Shown: positions 53,056-64,000, numbered from the stretch's first letter. The stretch is DNA of 64,000 nucleotides from Polaromonas sp. (GCF_029945895.1 NZ_JAQSDL010000092.1:1-64000), one strand, 5' to 3'. Numbers and translations are program-made. The notes: a model not told the origin generated them from the sequence alone.

Positions 53056-53081
53056 CCGAGGCGAACGATCGTTCGCATCGG
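53056..53081. promoter_or_regulatory. TetR-type operator palindrome between the SDR and ETF-QO genes
   Basis: A perfect 16-bp palindrome GCGAACGATCGTTCGC (53061-53076) is extended by CCGA and TCGG on the outside, giving 26 bp with a single mismatched pair. It lies 32 bp from the SDR start and 92 bp from the ETF-QO start. Form and length fit TetR-family repressors of fatty-acid or acyl-CoA genes. No regulator gene is adjacent. Confidence 0.7.
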
Positions 53082-53168
53082 TGGATTCACGACATAAAAT
53101 CAGCTGCTGCGCTGCGGCCGTTCCCTGACGGACAACCGTTCCTGAAATTGATTATCAGCGAGTCCACC

Positions 53169-54854
53169 ATGAATAACCAAGAGATCCTGGCCCAGTTCGG
53201 CCCCCGTGAAGCGATGGAATACGACGTGGTCGTGGTTGGAGGCGGCCCCGGCGGCCTGGCCACGGCCATTCACCTGAAGCAGCTGGCCGCAGAAAAGGGC
53301 ACGGAGCTTTCTGTCGTGGTGCTTGAAAAAGGTTCGGAGCCCGGCGCGCACATTCTCTCCGGCGCAGTGATGGACCCCAAGGCGCTCACCGAACTGATTC
53401 CGAACTGGAAAGAACTCGGTGCCCCGCTCAACCAACCCGTGACCAGTGACGAAGTGCTGTTTCTCAGCGAAACAGGGGCGACCAAAACGCCGGCCTTTTT
53501 TGTGCCCGAATGTTTCCACAATGAAGGCAACTACGTGGTCAGCCTCGGCAATGTGGTGCGCTGGCTGGCGCAGCAGGCCGAGAACCTGGGGGTTGAAATT
53601 TTCCCCGGCTTCGCAGCCGCCGAAGTGCTTTACAACGACAACGGCTCGGTCAAGGGCGTGGCGACCGGCAATCTCGGTGTGGGCAAGGACGGCCAGCCCA
53701 GCGACCATTTCCAGCTGGGCATGGAACTGCACGGCAAGTACACCATTTTTGCCGAAGGCGCACGCGGCCACCTGGGCCGCCAGCTCATGGCGCAGTTCAA
53801 GCTCAACGACGGCAAGGACCCGCAGGCCTACGCGCTGGGCGTGAAGGAACTCTGGGAAATCGATCCGGCCAAACACAAGCCCGGCCTGGTCGTGCATACC
53901 GCCGGCTGGCCGATGGACAGCCAGACCTATGGCGGCGGCTTCATGTACCACCTGGAAGACAACAAGGTCACGCTGGGCCTGGTGGTCGGCCTGGACTACA
54001 GCAACCCCTGGCTCAGCCCCTTCGAGGAAATGCAGCGCTGGAAGACCCACCCCAGCATCAGGGCCTACCTCGAGGGCGGCAAACGCATCAGCTATGGCGC
54101 GCGTGCGATCACGGCCGGCGGGCTGGTGAGCCTGCCGAAAACCGTGTTCCCCGGCGGCGCGCTGATCGGCTGTGAAGCAGGTTACCTCAATGCCGCACGC
54201 ATCAAGGGCAGCCATGCCGCCATCAAGACCGGCATGCTCGCGGCCGAAGCCGCCTACGAGGCGGTCACCGCCGGGCGCCAGCATGACGAACTGAGCGCCT
54301 ACCCGCAAGCCTTTGCCAAAAGCTGGCTGCATGCCGAACTGAACCAGTCGCGCAATTTCAAGCAGTGGTTCAAGAAAGGGGTGTATGTCGGCGCTTTCAT
54401 GACCGGTATCGAGCAGTGGCTGCTGCCCAAGCTGGGCATCCGCAACCCGCCGTGGACAATTCGCCGCAAGACGGCCGACCATGCGATGCTCAAGCCGGCG
54501 GCCGAATGCCCGCAGATTGTTTACCCCAAGCCCGACAACAAGATCACCTTTGACCGCCTGAGCTCGGTGTTTGTGTCCAACACCAACCACGAAGAGCAGC
54601 AACCGGCGCACCTGACCCTCAAGGACGCCAGCGTGCCGGTGAACATCAATCTGGCCATCTACGCGGGACCTGAATCGCGCTACTGTCCGGCCGGCGTCTA
54701 CGAGTACGTCAAGAACCCGGACAACAGCGACCGCCTGCAGATCAACGCGCAGAACTGCGTGCACTGCAAGACCTGCGACATCAAGGACCCGACGCAAAAC
54801 ATCGTCTGGGTCACGCCAGAAGGCGGCGGTGGCCCCAACTACAGCGGCATGTAG
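53169..54854 (+). CDS. etfD: Electron transfer flavoprotein-ubiquinone oxidoreductase
   Basis: It passes electrons from reduced ETF to ubiquinone at the inner membrane, linking acyl-CoA and amino-acid dehydrogenases to respiration. The 561 residues include the FAD site VVVVGGGPGGLATAIHLKQL, the ETF-QO segment GAHILSGAVMDPKAL, an FAD-contact region GCEAGYLNAARIKGSHAAIKTG, and the C-terminal 4Fe-4S motif (CPAGVYEY, then CVHCKTCDIKDP). ATG 53169 is the natural start; the frame from 53148 begins with a non-ATG codon. denD follows after 17 bp. Confidence 0.95.
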   Translation: MNNQEILAQFGPREAMEYDVVVVGGGPGGLATAIHLKQLAAEKGTELSVVVLEKGSEPGAHILSGAVMDPKALTELIPNWKELGAPLNQPVTSDEVLFLSETGATKTPAFFVPECFHNEGNYVVSLGNVVRWLAQQAENLGVEIFPGFAAAEVLYNDNGSVKGVATGNLGVGKDGQPSDHFQLGMELHGKYTIFAEGARGHLGRQLMAQFKLNDGKDPQAYALGVKELWEIDPAKHKPGLVVHTAGWPMDSQTYGGGFMYHLEDNKVTLGLVVGLDYSNPWLSPFEEMQRWKTHPSIRAYLEGGKRISYGARAITAGGLVSLPKTVFPGGALIGCEAGYLNAARIKGSHAAIKTGMLAAEAAYEAVTAGRQHDELSAYPQAFAKSWLHAELNQSRNFKQWFKKGVYVGAFMTGIEQWLLPKLGIRNPPWTIRRKTADHAMLKPAAECPQIVYPKPDNKITFDRLSSVFVSNTNHEEQQPAHLTLKDASVPVNINLAIYAGPESRYCPAGVYEYVKNPDNSDRLQINAQNCVHCKTCDIKDPTQNIVWVTPEGGGGPNYSGM

Positions 54855-54871
54855 ACAAAGGCAGGGTTCTC

Positions 54872-55879
54872 ATGAATATTGTCATTACCGGCGGCGCCGG
54901 TTTTCTGGGCCTTCGCCTGGCCCGCGAACTGCTTGAACGAGGCACGCTGTCGCTGGCCGGCAGCCCTGCACAAACCATCACCCGCGTGACCCTGGTGGAC
55001 CGGGCGGCACCACCGGCCGAGCTGATGGCCGACCACCGGGTGCGCGCCATCGAGGGGGACCTGAACGGGCTGCTCGAAGCCGCCCCGGACGCCGGCCCCG
55101 TGATTGCCCGGGACACGGCGGTGGTTTTTCACCTTGCCGCTGCGGTCAGCGGTGAATGCGAGGCTGATTTCGACCTCGGCATGCGCAGCAACCTCGACGC
55201 AACCCGTGCCTTGCTGGAGGCCTGCCGCCGCCTGGGAACCTCACCGACGCTGGTATTTGCCAGCTCACTGGCCGTGTTCGGCAATTCACCGCAGCAGCCC
55301 TTGCCCCCAGTGATTGAAGACACCACCTTGCCGACGCCGCAAAACAGCTACGGCATCCAGAAATTCATTGGCGAGCAACTGGTGGCCGACTATGCGCGCA
55401 AGGGGTTCATCCGCGGCCGCAATGTGCGCCTGATGACCGTCAGTGTGCGTCCCGGCAAGCCCAACGGCGCGGCCTCCAGCTTCCTGAGCGGCATGATCCG
55501 CGAGCCGCTGGCCGGCGTACGGGCCGTGTGCCCGGTCGCCGCTGACACCCCCGTGGCGTTGTCCTCGCCCAGCCGCACCATCCACGGCCTGATTCGGGCC
55601 GTCGAAGCCGGCGACGCCGACTGGGGCGCGCGCACTGCCATCAACCTGCCCGCCCTCAAGACAACACCGGGCGACATGGCGGCGGCGCTGGAGCGCGTGG
55701 CAGGCAAGGAGGTGGCCGCGCTGATCGACTGGACACCTGACGCCGCGATTGCCAACATCGTGACCAGCTGGCCGGCCCACATCGACGCGGCGCGCGCACG
55801 CCGCCTGGGCTTGCTGCCCGACGACAGTTTCGATGCCATCATCGCGGAATACCTGGAAGTCGCTCCGGCGCGCTCTTAA
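54872..55879 (+). CDS. denD: D-erythronate dehydrogenase-like NAD-dependent epimerase/dehydratase
   Basis: A 335-residue extended SDR with TGGAGFLGLRLAREL (NAD site), HLAAAVSGECEADFDLGMRSN, Ser in FASSLAVFG and YGIQKF. It closely follows the pattern of DenD, D-erythronate dehydrogenase, including SVRPGKPNGAASSFLSGMIREPL. DenD oxidises D-erythronate to 2-keto-D-erythronate in sugar-acid catabolism. A TRAP transporter follows, consistent with uptake of the acid, but the partner kinase and isomerase are not in the window. Confidence 0.87.
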   Translation: MNIVITGGAGFLGLRLARELLERGTLSLAGSPAQTITRVTLVDRAAPPAELMADHRVRAIEGDLNGLLEAAPDAGPVIARDTAVVFHLAAAVSGECEADFDLGMRSNLDATRALLEACRRLGTSPTLVFASSLAVFGNSPQQPLPPVIEDTTLPTPQNSYGIQKFIGEQLVADYARKGFIRGRNVRLMTVSVRPGKPNGAASSFLSGMIREPLAGVRAVCPVAADTPVALSSPSRTIHGLIRAVEAGDADWGARTAINLPALKTTPGDMAAALERVAGKEVAALIDWTPDAAIANIVTSWPAHIDAARARRLGLLPDDSFDAIIAEYLEVAPARS

Positions 55880-55978
55880 GCGAAAACCCCTAGGCGGCGC
55901 GGTCCGCCAGCAGGTGAAAATCCCAAGTTGTATGACAACTTTTCCCTCCACCCCTTTTTCACCCCGAGGAGACATTCA

Positions 55979-56965
55979 ATGACTTTTTTCAAACCTACGC
56001 TGACCCGACTCGCCCTGGGCATGACGCTCGGGCTCGGCCTGGTGGCCGGCGCCGCGGCGCAGACGACCATGAAGATCAGCATCTCGACGTCGCAGAACTC
56101 CCACCAGGGCGTGGCCATCGACACCTTCGCCAAGGAAGTGGAAAAACGCACCGGCGGTCGTTACAAAGTCCAGACCTTCTACAACGGCGCACTGGGCGGC
56201 GAGCGGGAGTCCATTGAAGCCGTGCAGTTGGGCACCCAGGAACTGGCCTTCTCCTCCACCGGCCCGGTCCCCAACTTCGTGCCGGAAACCAAGATTCTCG
56301 ACGTGCCCTTCCTGTTCCGTGACAAGGCCCACGCACGTGCCGTGCTGGACGGCCCGATCGGCCAGGAATTGCTGGGCAAATTCGATGCCAAGGGTTTCAA
56401 GGCACTGGGCTGGGCCGAAAACGGTTTCCGCCACATGACCAACAGCAAGCGTGACGTGAAGACGCCCGACGACCTGAAGGGCCTGAAAATGCGCACCATG
56501 GAAAATCCGGTGCACATTGCCGCCTACAAGGGCTTCGGCATCATCACCACCCCGATGGCTTTCCCCGAGGTGTTCACCGCCCTGCAGCAGGGCACGGTTG
56601 ACGGCCAGGAAAACCCGCTGTCGGTCATCATTTCCGCGAAGTTCGACCAGGTCCAGAAACACCTGTCGCTGACCGGCCACGTCTATTCGCCGTGCATCTG
56701 GGTGATGAACAAGGCTGTCTTTGACAAACTCAGCGCTGCCGACAAGAAGGCCTTCCTCGAAGCGGCCGCCGAAGGCACCAAGGCCAACCGCGCCCGTGTG
56801 GACGAGGACGACGCCAAGGGTGTGGCCGACCTGCGCGCCAAGGGCATGACCGTGATCGACAACGTCGACAAGGCCAAGTTCGTCGCGGCCCTGGCCCCGG
56901 TGAACGCCGAATTTGAAAAGCAATTCGGCAAGGCCAACATCGACAAGATCCGCAGCGTCAAGTAA
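55979..56965 (+). CDS. dctP: TRAP transporter solute-binding protein, DctP family
   Basis: The periplasmic receptor of a TRAP carrier, 328 residues. A signal peptide (TRLALGMTLGLGLVAGAAAQ) leads to the DctP fold with ISTSQNSHQGVAIDTFAKEV, RTMENPVHIAAYKGFG (the segment with the ligand Arg) and FTALQQGTVDGQENPLSVI. The AGGAGA site precedes ATG 55979. It is the first of three TRAP genes. A type A repeat with a terminator-like hairpin separates it from dctQ, which would give more receptor than membrane subunits. The ligand is probably a sugar acid, from the denD context. Confidence 0.92.
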   Translation: MTFFKPTLTRLALGMTLGLGLVAGAAAQTTMKISISTSQNSHQGVAIDTFAKEVEKRTGGRYKVQTFYNGALGGERESIEAVQLGTQELAFSSTGPVPNFVPETKILDVPFLFRDKAHARAVLDGPIGQELLGKFDAKGFKALGWAENGFRHMTNSKRDVKTPDDLKGLKMRTMENPVHIAAYKGFGIITTPMAFPEVFTALQQGTVDGQENPLSVIISAKFDQVQKHLSLTGHVYSPCIWVMNKAVFDKLSAADKKAFLEAAAEGTKANRARVDEDDAKGVADLRAKGMTVIDNVDKAKFVAALAPVNAEFEKQFGKANIDKIRSVK

Positions 56966-56976
56966 GCTGCCCGTTC

Positions 56977-57032
56977 GCTACTCTTTTTGTAGCTGAACAC
57001 GCCCGCAGCCATTCGGCTGGCGGGCGTTTTCC
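56977..57032 (+). repeat. Type A repeat between dctP and dctQ
   Basis: GCTACTCTTTTTGTAGCTG, then ACACGCCCGCAGCC, then GGCTGGCGGGCGTTTTCC. It is a full copy in which the second stem has become a strong hairpin. Confidence 0.7.
57000..57030 (+). terminator. Terminator-like hairpin from the type A repeat
   Basis: CGCCCGC-AGCC pairs with GGCT-G-GCGGGCG around loop ATTC (one bulged G) and is followed by TTTT. It is 34 bp after dctP. Since dctQ and dctM must still be made, it is best seen as a partial terminator or a 3' stabiliser of dctP mRNA. Confidence 0.6.
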
Positions 57033-57051
57033 TTGCAGAACCGGGATTTCC

Positions 57052-57546
57052 ATGAAAAACACCTTTCTCAGACTCGAACGCTGGACCACCGGGTTTGCCA
57101 CGCTGGTGGCCTGCCTCATGCTCGTCATCGCCTCCGCGCTGGGCATGTTCCAGATCGTGACGCGTTTTGTGCTCGAGCAGCCTGCCGAGTGGAGCGAGAT
57201 CCTGATCCGCCTGTCGCTGATCTGGATGGTCTTCATGGGCATCCCGGCCGCTTTCCGCCAGGGCGCCATGGTCAGCGTCGATGTGCTGTACCGCTGGAGC
57301 CCCATCAAGGTCAAACGCGTCCTCGACTGGGTGGTCTGCCTGGCGGCCCTGGCCCTGATCGGCGTCATCATCTGGTGGGGCTGGGACTACGCCGTGCGCG
57401 GCCGGGTGCAGTCCATGGCCGGCCTGGAGTCCATCTCCATGTTCTGGGGTTATGTAGCCATGCCGATAGGCGGCATGTTCTGCGTGATCGGCATCATCGG
57501 CAACCTGCTTGATCCGCAGCGCGAGGAACTGGAGACGGCGACATGA
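57052..57546 (+). CDS. dctQ: TRAP transporter small permease, DctQ family
   Basis: A 164-residue inner-membrane protein with four hydrophobic helices, including FATLVACLMLVIASALGMFQ and VKRVLDWVVCLAALALIGVI, and the DctQ-like segments EWSEILIRLSLIWMVFMGIPAAFRQGAMVSVDV. It forms the small membrane subunit with DctM. A 20-residue mini-ORF begins on its stop codon (ATGA) and ends on the dctM start. Confidence 0.92.
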   Translation: MKNTFLRLERWTTGFATLVACLMLVIASALGMFQIVTRFVLEQPAEWSEILIRLSLIWMVFMGIPAAFRQGAMVSVDVLYRWSPIKVKRVLDWVVCLAALALIGVIIWWGWDYAVRGRVQSMAGLESISMFWGYVAMPIGGMFCVIGIIGNLLDPQREELETAT

Positions 57547-57605
57547 GCTGCAGCATCAATAACAACACCGACAGCAACCACTTTTTCCCGGAGCTCGCCC
57601 AATGA
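57543..57605 (+). CDS. 20-residue bridging ORF between dctQ and dctM
   Basis: The frame starts with ATGA over the dctQ stop and ends with ATGA over the dctM start, filling the gap exactly. Its peptide is MSCSINNNTDSNHFFPELAQ. A GGAG site for dctM lies in its last codons. The exact fit suggests that ribosomes pass from dctQ to dctM through it, but such a fit in 55 bp can also be chance. No function as a peptide is apparent. Confidence 0.45.
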   Translation: MSCSINNNTDSNHFFPELAQ

Positions 57606-58879
57606 CCGCCGTCATGCTGACCACCATGATCGTGTGTTTCGCACTGACGATCTCCGTTGCCGTGTCCATCGGACTGGCTTCCATCTTCGGCATCCAGGCA
57701 ACGAATGCCCACATGCTGATCTCCGTCAAGGAGATGTTCAACGCCATCAACAAGTTTCCGCTGGCGGCCATTCCGTTTTTCATCCTGGCCGGCAACCTGA
57801 TGGAGACCGGCGGCATCTCGCGCCGCCTGGTCGAGTTTGCGAAAAGCATTGTCGGCGGCGTCCAGGGCGGCCTGCCCATGACCTGCGTGCTGACCTGCAT
57901 GATTTTTGCCGCCGTCTCCGGCTCGTCGGTGGCCACCACGTTTGCGGTGGGTGCGATCCTGATTCCCGCCCTGATCAAACACGGCTACCCCACCAGCTAC
58001 GCCGCGGCCCTGCAGGCCACCAGCGCCGAGCTGGGCGTGATCATTCCGCCCTCGATTCCGCTGATTCTGTACGGCGTCAGCGCCGAGGTCTCGATCGGCG
58101 AGCTGTTCATTGCCGGCGTTGGCCCGGGCATCCTGATCAGCCTGGCGTTGATGGCCTTTGTCTATGTGTATTGCAAGATCAAGGGCTGGGGCAAGAGCGA
58201 CGGCGACGGGCGCCTCGGTTTTTTCAAGGCCACCTGGCAGGCCGGCTGGGCCTTGCTCATGCCGGTGATCATCCTCGGCGGCATCTACGGCGGCATCTTC
58301 ACGCCGACCGAAGCGGCAGCGGTGGCCGTGTTCTACGCGCTGATCGTCGGCGTGGTGATTTACCGCGAAATCAAGCTGCCGACGCTGGTGCTGGTGCTGC
58401 GCAAGTCGGTGATCTCCAGCGCCGTCATCATGTTCATCATCGCCAATGCCGGGCTGTTTGCCTTCCTGATCACGCGCGCCGGCGTGCCCGATGCGATCGG
58501 CCGCTGGCTGGAGGCCGTGCTGCAGTCGCCGACCCTCTTTCTGCTCGGGGTCAATGCCGCGCTCTTCTTCATCGGCATGTTCATCGAAACCAGTGCCGCC
58601 ATCATCGTGCTGGCGCCCATCCTGGCTCCCGTGGCCATGCACTTCGGCATCGACCCGGTGCATTTTGGCCTGGTCATGGTCGTCAACCTGGCGCTGGGAA
58701 TGATCACGCCGCCATTCGGCGTGAACCTGTTTGCCGCCTGCACCGTCGCCAAAATATCGCTGGACCGCATCATTCCCCACCTGATCCCCTTCGTGCTGGT
58801 GATTCTGGCCTGCCTGATGGTGATCACCTATTTCCCGGCCATCTCGCTGAGCTTGCGCGATCTGGTCTACGCCCGGTAG
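57602..58879 (+). CDS. dctM: TRAP transporter large permease, DctM family
   Basis: The 425-residue large membrane subunit that carries the substrate with sodium ions. Ten or more hydrophobic helices and family motifs are present: FPLAAIPFFILAGNLMETGG, GSSVATTFAVGAILIPALIKHG, ATSAELGVIIPPSIPLILYG, GIYGGIFTPTEAAAVAVFYA and GMITPPFGVNLFAACTVAK. GGAGCTCGCCCA precedes the ATG. It ends the denD-TRAP group. Confidence 0.94.
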   Translation: MTAVMLTTMIVCFALTISVAVSIGLASIFGIQATNAHMLISVKEMFNAINKFPLAAIPFFILAGNLMETGGISRRLVEFAKSIVGGVQGGLPMTCVLTCMIFAAVSGSSVATTFAVGAILIPALIKHGYPTSYAAALQATSAELGVIIPPSIPLILYGVSAEVSIGELFIAGVGPGILISLALMAFVYVYCKIKGWGKSDGDGRLGFFKATWQAGWALLMPVIILGGIYGGIFTPTEAAAVAVFYALIVGVVIYREIKLPTLVLVLRKSVISSAVIMFIIANAGLFAFLITRAGVPDAIGRWLEAVLQSPTLFLLGVNAALFFIGMFIETSAAIIVLAPILAPVAMHFGIDPVHFGLVMVVNLALGMITPPFGVNLFAACTVAKISLDRIIPHLIPFVLVILACLMVITYFPAISLSLRDLVYAR

Positions 58880-58948
58880 CCCGCCAAAGCTTCATACGCG
58901 TGTCATTTTCTGCATGCATGCTGGGGCCTTTATTGCCTCAGGACGACC

Positions 58949-59527
58949 ATGCAGCTTCAAAAGACAGACCGCGCCCGGGCTGAGCTCAAACCGGGCATCA
59001 GGACACTCGGCCAGCGGGAACGCACCCTGCTGCTGATGGCCGATGGGAGCAAGTCCGTGCGGGACTTCAGGACGCTGTTCAACGGTCAGGGCGAGGAAAT
59101 CGCCCTGCGGCTGATGCGGGAAGGTTTTCTGCAGATTCAGCCCGGCCGGGCGCCGGAACCGGCCCTCCCGTCCATGCTTGAAGCAGGCAAAACAAAGCCC
59201 GCCGGGCCTGACAGGCAGCCCCTTCCGCCCGCTCCTGCCGTTGCACCGGCGACCGTCCGGGTGTCCTCTGACCAGTTCGACGGCAAAAGATCGCTCGCAA
59301 CAACACGAATGTTCCTCTTTGACATCTGTGAGCGCATGTTTTCGCAGCGACATCCCGCACTGGCAGGGGAATTCCGCGAGGCTTTGCGCAACGCCCGGGA
59401 GCGCGACGCCATGCTGGCCACCTCCAGCCGCATGATCGAGGAGATCGAGAAGATCACGGGGCACGAACGGGCTGACTCCATCAGTGCGCGCATCGCCATG
59501 CTGATGCCTGCCGAGCAGGTGGCCTGA
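58949..59527 (+). CDS. Uncharacterised soluble protein
   Basis: I do not recognise this 192-residue protein. An N-terminal helical part (GIRTLGQRERTLLLMADGSK...VRDF and EEIALRLMREGFL) looks like a small winged-helix domain. A Pro/Ala-rich linker (about 65-100) leads to a helical C-terminus (FLFDICERMFSQRHPALAGE, MIEEIEKITGHERADSISAR). No signal peptide or membrane helix is present, so it is cytoplasmic. It lies between dctM and the glycine riboswitch. A regulatory role is possible from its shape only. Confidence 0.65.
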   Translation: MQLQKTDRARAELKPGIRTLGQRERTLLLMADGSKSVRDFRTLFNGQGEEIALRLMREGFLQIQPGRAPEPALPSMLEAGKTKPAGPDRQPLPPAPAVAPATVRVSSDQFDGKRSLATTRMFLFDICERMFSQRHPALAGEFREALRNARERDAMLATSSRMIEEIEKITGHERADSISARIAMLMPAEQVA

Positions 59528-59550
59528 GGTCGGCTTCAGCTACACTTGCG

Positions 59551-59764
59551 CGGTCAGGAGAGAGTTTTCCCAGCGAAAACCGCCGAAGGCGCATGCGGCA
59601 CCCCAATGGTGTTCTGAACGCTCAGGCAAAAGGACTGGCAACCGCCACCCGGTCGGCATCGGCCGGGTAGCGTTCCCTACTGGAGAGAGGCCACCTTCGA
59701 GGTGGTCCACCGAAGGAGCAAACCTGCATCGCCAGGCGAATCTCTCAGGTAAAGCGGACAGCAG
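59551..59764 (+). ncRNA. Tandem glycine riboswitch
   Basis: Two glycine aptamers are in series. The first (59551-59637) has GGAGAGAG, CCGCCGAAGGCGC and CTCAGGCAAAAGGACT. The second (59676-59764) has TGGAGAGAGG, CACCGAAGGAGCAAACC and CTCAGGTAAAGCGGACAG. The order, 39-base linker and position 53 bases before gcvT fit the classical class that turns on the glycine cleavage operon when glycine is high. Confidence 0.95.
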
Positions 59765-59816
59765 GGGCAGCCCATGGCTTAAGGCCATGTTGTATGTTTG
59801 CCCCCGGAGAACGCCT

Positions 59817-60959
59817 GTGTCCGCCACCGACCCCGTCCTGTTGAAAACACCGCTGCATGCGCTGCACCTCGAACTCGGGGCGCGCATGGTGCCGTTTGCC
59901 GGTTATGCCATGCCGGTGCAATACCCGGCCGGACTGATGGCCGAGCACCACCACACCCGCCAGGCCGCCGGGCTTTTCGATGTCTCGCACATGGGCCAGT
60001 TGCGCCTCGTCGGCGCCGACGCTGCCGCCGCGCTGGAGTCACTGATCCCGGTCGATGTGATCGACCTGCCCGCCGGCAAGCAGCGTTACGGCCTGCTGCT
60101 CAATGAGGACGGCGGCATCATCGACGACCTGATGTTTTTCAACCGCGACTACCTGAACGGCGGCGATATTTTCGTCATCGTCAACGGCGCCTGCAAGGTC
60201 GGTGACATCGCGCATATCGAGGCAAAAATCGGCACGCGTTGCCAGGTCATTCCCATGCCCGAGATGGCGCTGCTGGCACTGCAGGGCCCGCAGGCCGTCA
60301 CCGCGCTCTCGCGCCTGGCACCCGGCGTGGAAAACCTGGTGTTCATGACCGGCGGCCGTTTTTCTGTCGCCGGTTGCGACTGCTTTCTCACACGCAGCGG
60401 CTACACCGGCGAAGACGGGTTCGAGATTTCCGTGCCCGCCGCGCAGGCCGACACGCTGGCCCGGGCGCTGCTGGCCCAGCCCGAAGTCAAACCCGTCGGC
60501 CTGGGCGCACGCAACTCGCTGCGGCTCGAAGCCGGCCTGTGCCTCTACGGCAACGACATCGACACCACCACCACACCGGTCGAAGCCAGCCTGAACTGGG
60601 CCATCCAGAAGGTGCGCCGCACCGGTGGCGCGCGCGCCGGCGGTTTTCCGGGCGCAGACAAGGTGCTGGCGCAGCTGGCCGACCCTGCCGCCTTGACCCG
60701 CAAGCGCGTGGGCCTGGTGGCGCTGGAGCGCATTCCCGTGCGCGACCACACAGCCCTGCAAAGCCTGGACGGCACACCGATTGGCGAAGTCACCAGCGGC
60801 CTGCTGGGCCCGAGCATCGACAAACCCGTGGCTATCGGTTATGTGAAGCCCGAATTTTCGGCTGTAGGTACACGCGTGAACGCCATCGTGCGCGGCAAAC
60901 CCGTGCCCATGGAAGTAAGCGCCATGCCTTTTGTTCCGAATCGCTATTTCCGCGGTTGA
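59817..60959 (+). CDS. gcvT: Glycine cleavage system T protein (aminomethyltransferase)
   Basis: It moves the methylene group from the H-protein-bound aminomethyl to tetrahydrofolate, releasing ammonia. The 380 residues include [13 protein letters not shown], the folate-site region [13 protein letters not shown] and [20 protein letters not shown]. The GTG at 59817 is the best start: GGAG lies eight bases upstream, and the family N-terminus ([20 protein letters not shown]) follows. A longer frame from ATG 59787 is less likely since it would start just after the riboswitch. First gene of gcvTHP. Confidence 0.93.
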   Translation: MSATDPVLLKTPLHALHLELGARMVPFAGYAMPVQYPAGLMAEHHHTRQAAGLFDVSHMGQLRLVGADAAAALESLIPVDVIDLPAGKQRYGLLLNEDGGIIDDLMFFNRDYLNGGDIFVIVNGACKVGDIAHIEAKIGTRCQVIPMPEMALLALQGPQAVTALSRLAPGVENLVFMTGGRFSVAGCDCFLTRSGYTGEDGFEISVPAAQADTLARALLAQPEVKPVGLGARNSLRLEAGLCLYGNDIDTTTTPVEASLNWAIQKVRRTGGARAGGFPGADKVLAQLADPAALTRKRVGLVALERIPVRDHTALQSLDGTPIGEVTSGLLGPSIDKPVAIGYVKPEFSAVGTRVNAIVRGKPVPMEVSAMPFVPNRYFRG

Positions 60960-60984
60960 AGTTTTTATTATTCTGGAGAAACCC

Positions 60985-61353
60985 ATGATCAAGTACACCG
61001 AAGACCACGAATGGATCAACGTTGACGGCGACGTCGCCACCGTCGGCATCACCCACCACGCGCAGGATGCTCTCGGCGACGTGGTGTTTGTGGACCTGCC
61101 TTCCGTCGGCAGCACGCTGGCACAAAAAGAAGTCGCGGGTGTCGTTGAGTCTGTCAAGGCTGCGGCCGATGTCTACATGCCCCTCAGCGGCGAGGTCACC
61201 GAAGTCAACGAGGCCCTGCGCGACGACCCTTCGCTGGCGAATACCGACCCGCTGGGCGCCGGCTGGTTCTTCAAGGTCAAGCTGGCCGACAAGTCCCAGC
61301 TGGACGCGCTGATGGACGAGACGAGCTACACCACTTTCTCCGCGACTGCGTAA
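60985..61353 (+). CDS. gcvH: Glycine cleavage system H protein
   Basis: The lipoyl carrier of the glycine cleavage complex, 122 residues. The lipoylated Lys58 lies in [19 protein letters not shown], and the N-terminus [20 protein letters not shown] is typical. CTGGAGAAACCC precedes the ATG. It lies 25 bp after gcvT. The 87-bp gap to gcvP contains a stretch (TTCGGGCCGTCCTGCG, then CTGTCGAAGGATCGAAG) that resembles another common dispersed repeat, not classified further. Confidence 0.96.
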   Translation: MIKYTEDHEWINVDGDVATVGITHHAQDALGDVVFVDLPSVGSTLAQKEVAGVVESVKAAADVYMPLSGEVTEVNEALRDDPSLANTDPLGAGWFFKVKLADKSQLDALMDETSYTTFSATA

Positions 61354-61440
61354 ACAACCCTTTCTTCACCCCGTTCGGGCCGTCCTGCGCCTGTCGAAGG
61401 ATCGAAGCCCCGTTTTATCCCTCTGTTCCGGGAAACTGCC

Positions 61441-64000
<2,560 letters not shown>

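Noticed and set aside
57494..58780. Reverse-strand open frame of 428 codons opposite dctM
   Set aside because: Asp/His/Gln/Gly-rich shadow of a membrane protein gene; no domain.

Overview
The window is a GC-rich chromosomal segment that looks like a member of the Comamonadaceae (Burkholderiales; a Polaromonas, Rhodoferax or Variovorax-like bacterium). This rests on the gene content (MSHA-type pilus operon, TRAP transporter with DenD, riboswitch-controlled ribH2, gcvTHP), on heavy use of ATGA/GTGA gene overlaps, and on two interspersed palindromic repeat families that I associate with this family. The genus call is inference. There are no phage, insertion sequence or CRISPR signatures.

Layout. 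1-19735: an unusually dense set of transglutaminase-fold proteins together with predicted amide ligases. It holds a membrane TgpA-like transglutaminase, the lytic transglycosylase MltB, a reverse-strand cluster (soluble transglutaminase, Alpha-E protein, circularly permuted ATP-grasp), then comEC. A giant transglutaminase-DUF2126 protein follows, then a WYL regulator, a small DUF1579-like protein, a LysE exporter, an ATP-grasp/Alpha-E fusion and another transglutaminase. 19911-26139: a RidA protein, FMN riboswitch plus ribH2, alaS, gabD coupled to an exported DsrE-like protein, and tRNA-Gly(CCC). 26175-28901: a histidine kinase with an NMT1/THI5-like periplasmic sensor. 29092-43387: one long reverse-strand MSHA-like type IV pilus operon (mshM-L-N-E-G-I-J-K order), with a prepilin, a Fis-HTH response regulator, a histidine kinase and a second prepilin at its 3' end.

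43814-53029: a CoA-transferase (scoAB) with a divergent PAS-LuxR regulator, a Ser/Thr kinase-UspA fusion coupled to a metallophosphoesterase, an HPF-like protein, small exported proteins, two carboxymuconolactone-decarboxylase-fold proteins, a thioesterase and an SDR. 53169-58879: ETF-ubiquinone oxidoreductase, DenD and a three-gene TRAP transporter. 58949-64000: an unknown protein, then a tandem glycine riboswitch driving gcvT, gcvH and gcvP. gcvP runs off the end of the window.

Two repeat families recur. Type A (about 55 bp) begins with a GCTA..TAGC stem around a T-run, followed by GGCGCCC and later GGGCTG..GGCC. Type B (about 75 bp) contains GGGCCGCC, a GCCCCC/GGGGGGCAGCG stem and a GCGTGGGGGCC tail. 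Copies lie between genes but also inside reading frames: type B in comEC, the DUF2126 protein and gcvP; type A in comEC, one transglutaminase, the DsrE-like signal peptide and possibly the MltB signal peptide. In these genes the repeat is translated without breaking the frame. The best candidates for undescribed biology are this translated-repeat behaviour and the paired amidoligase/transglutaminase clusters, whose substrate is unknown.
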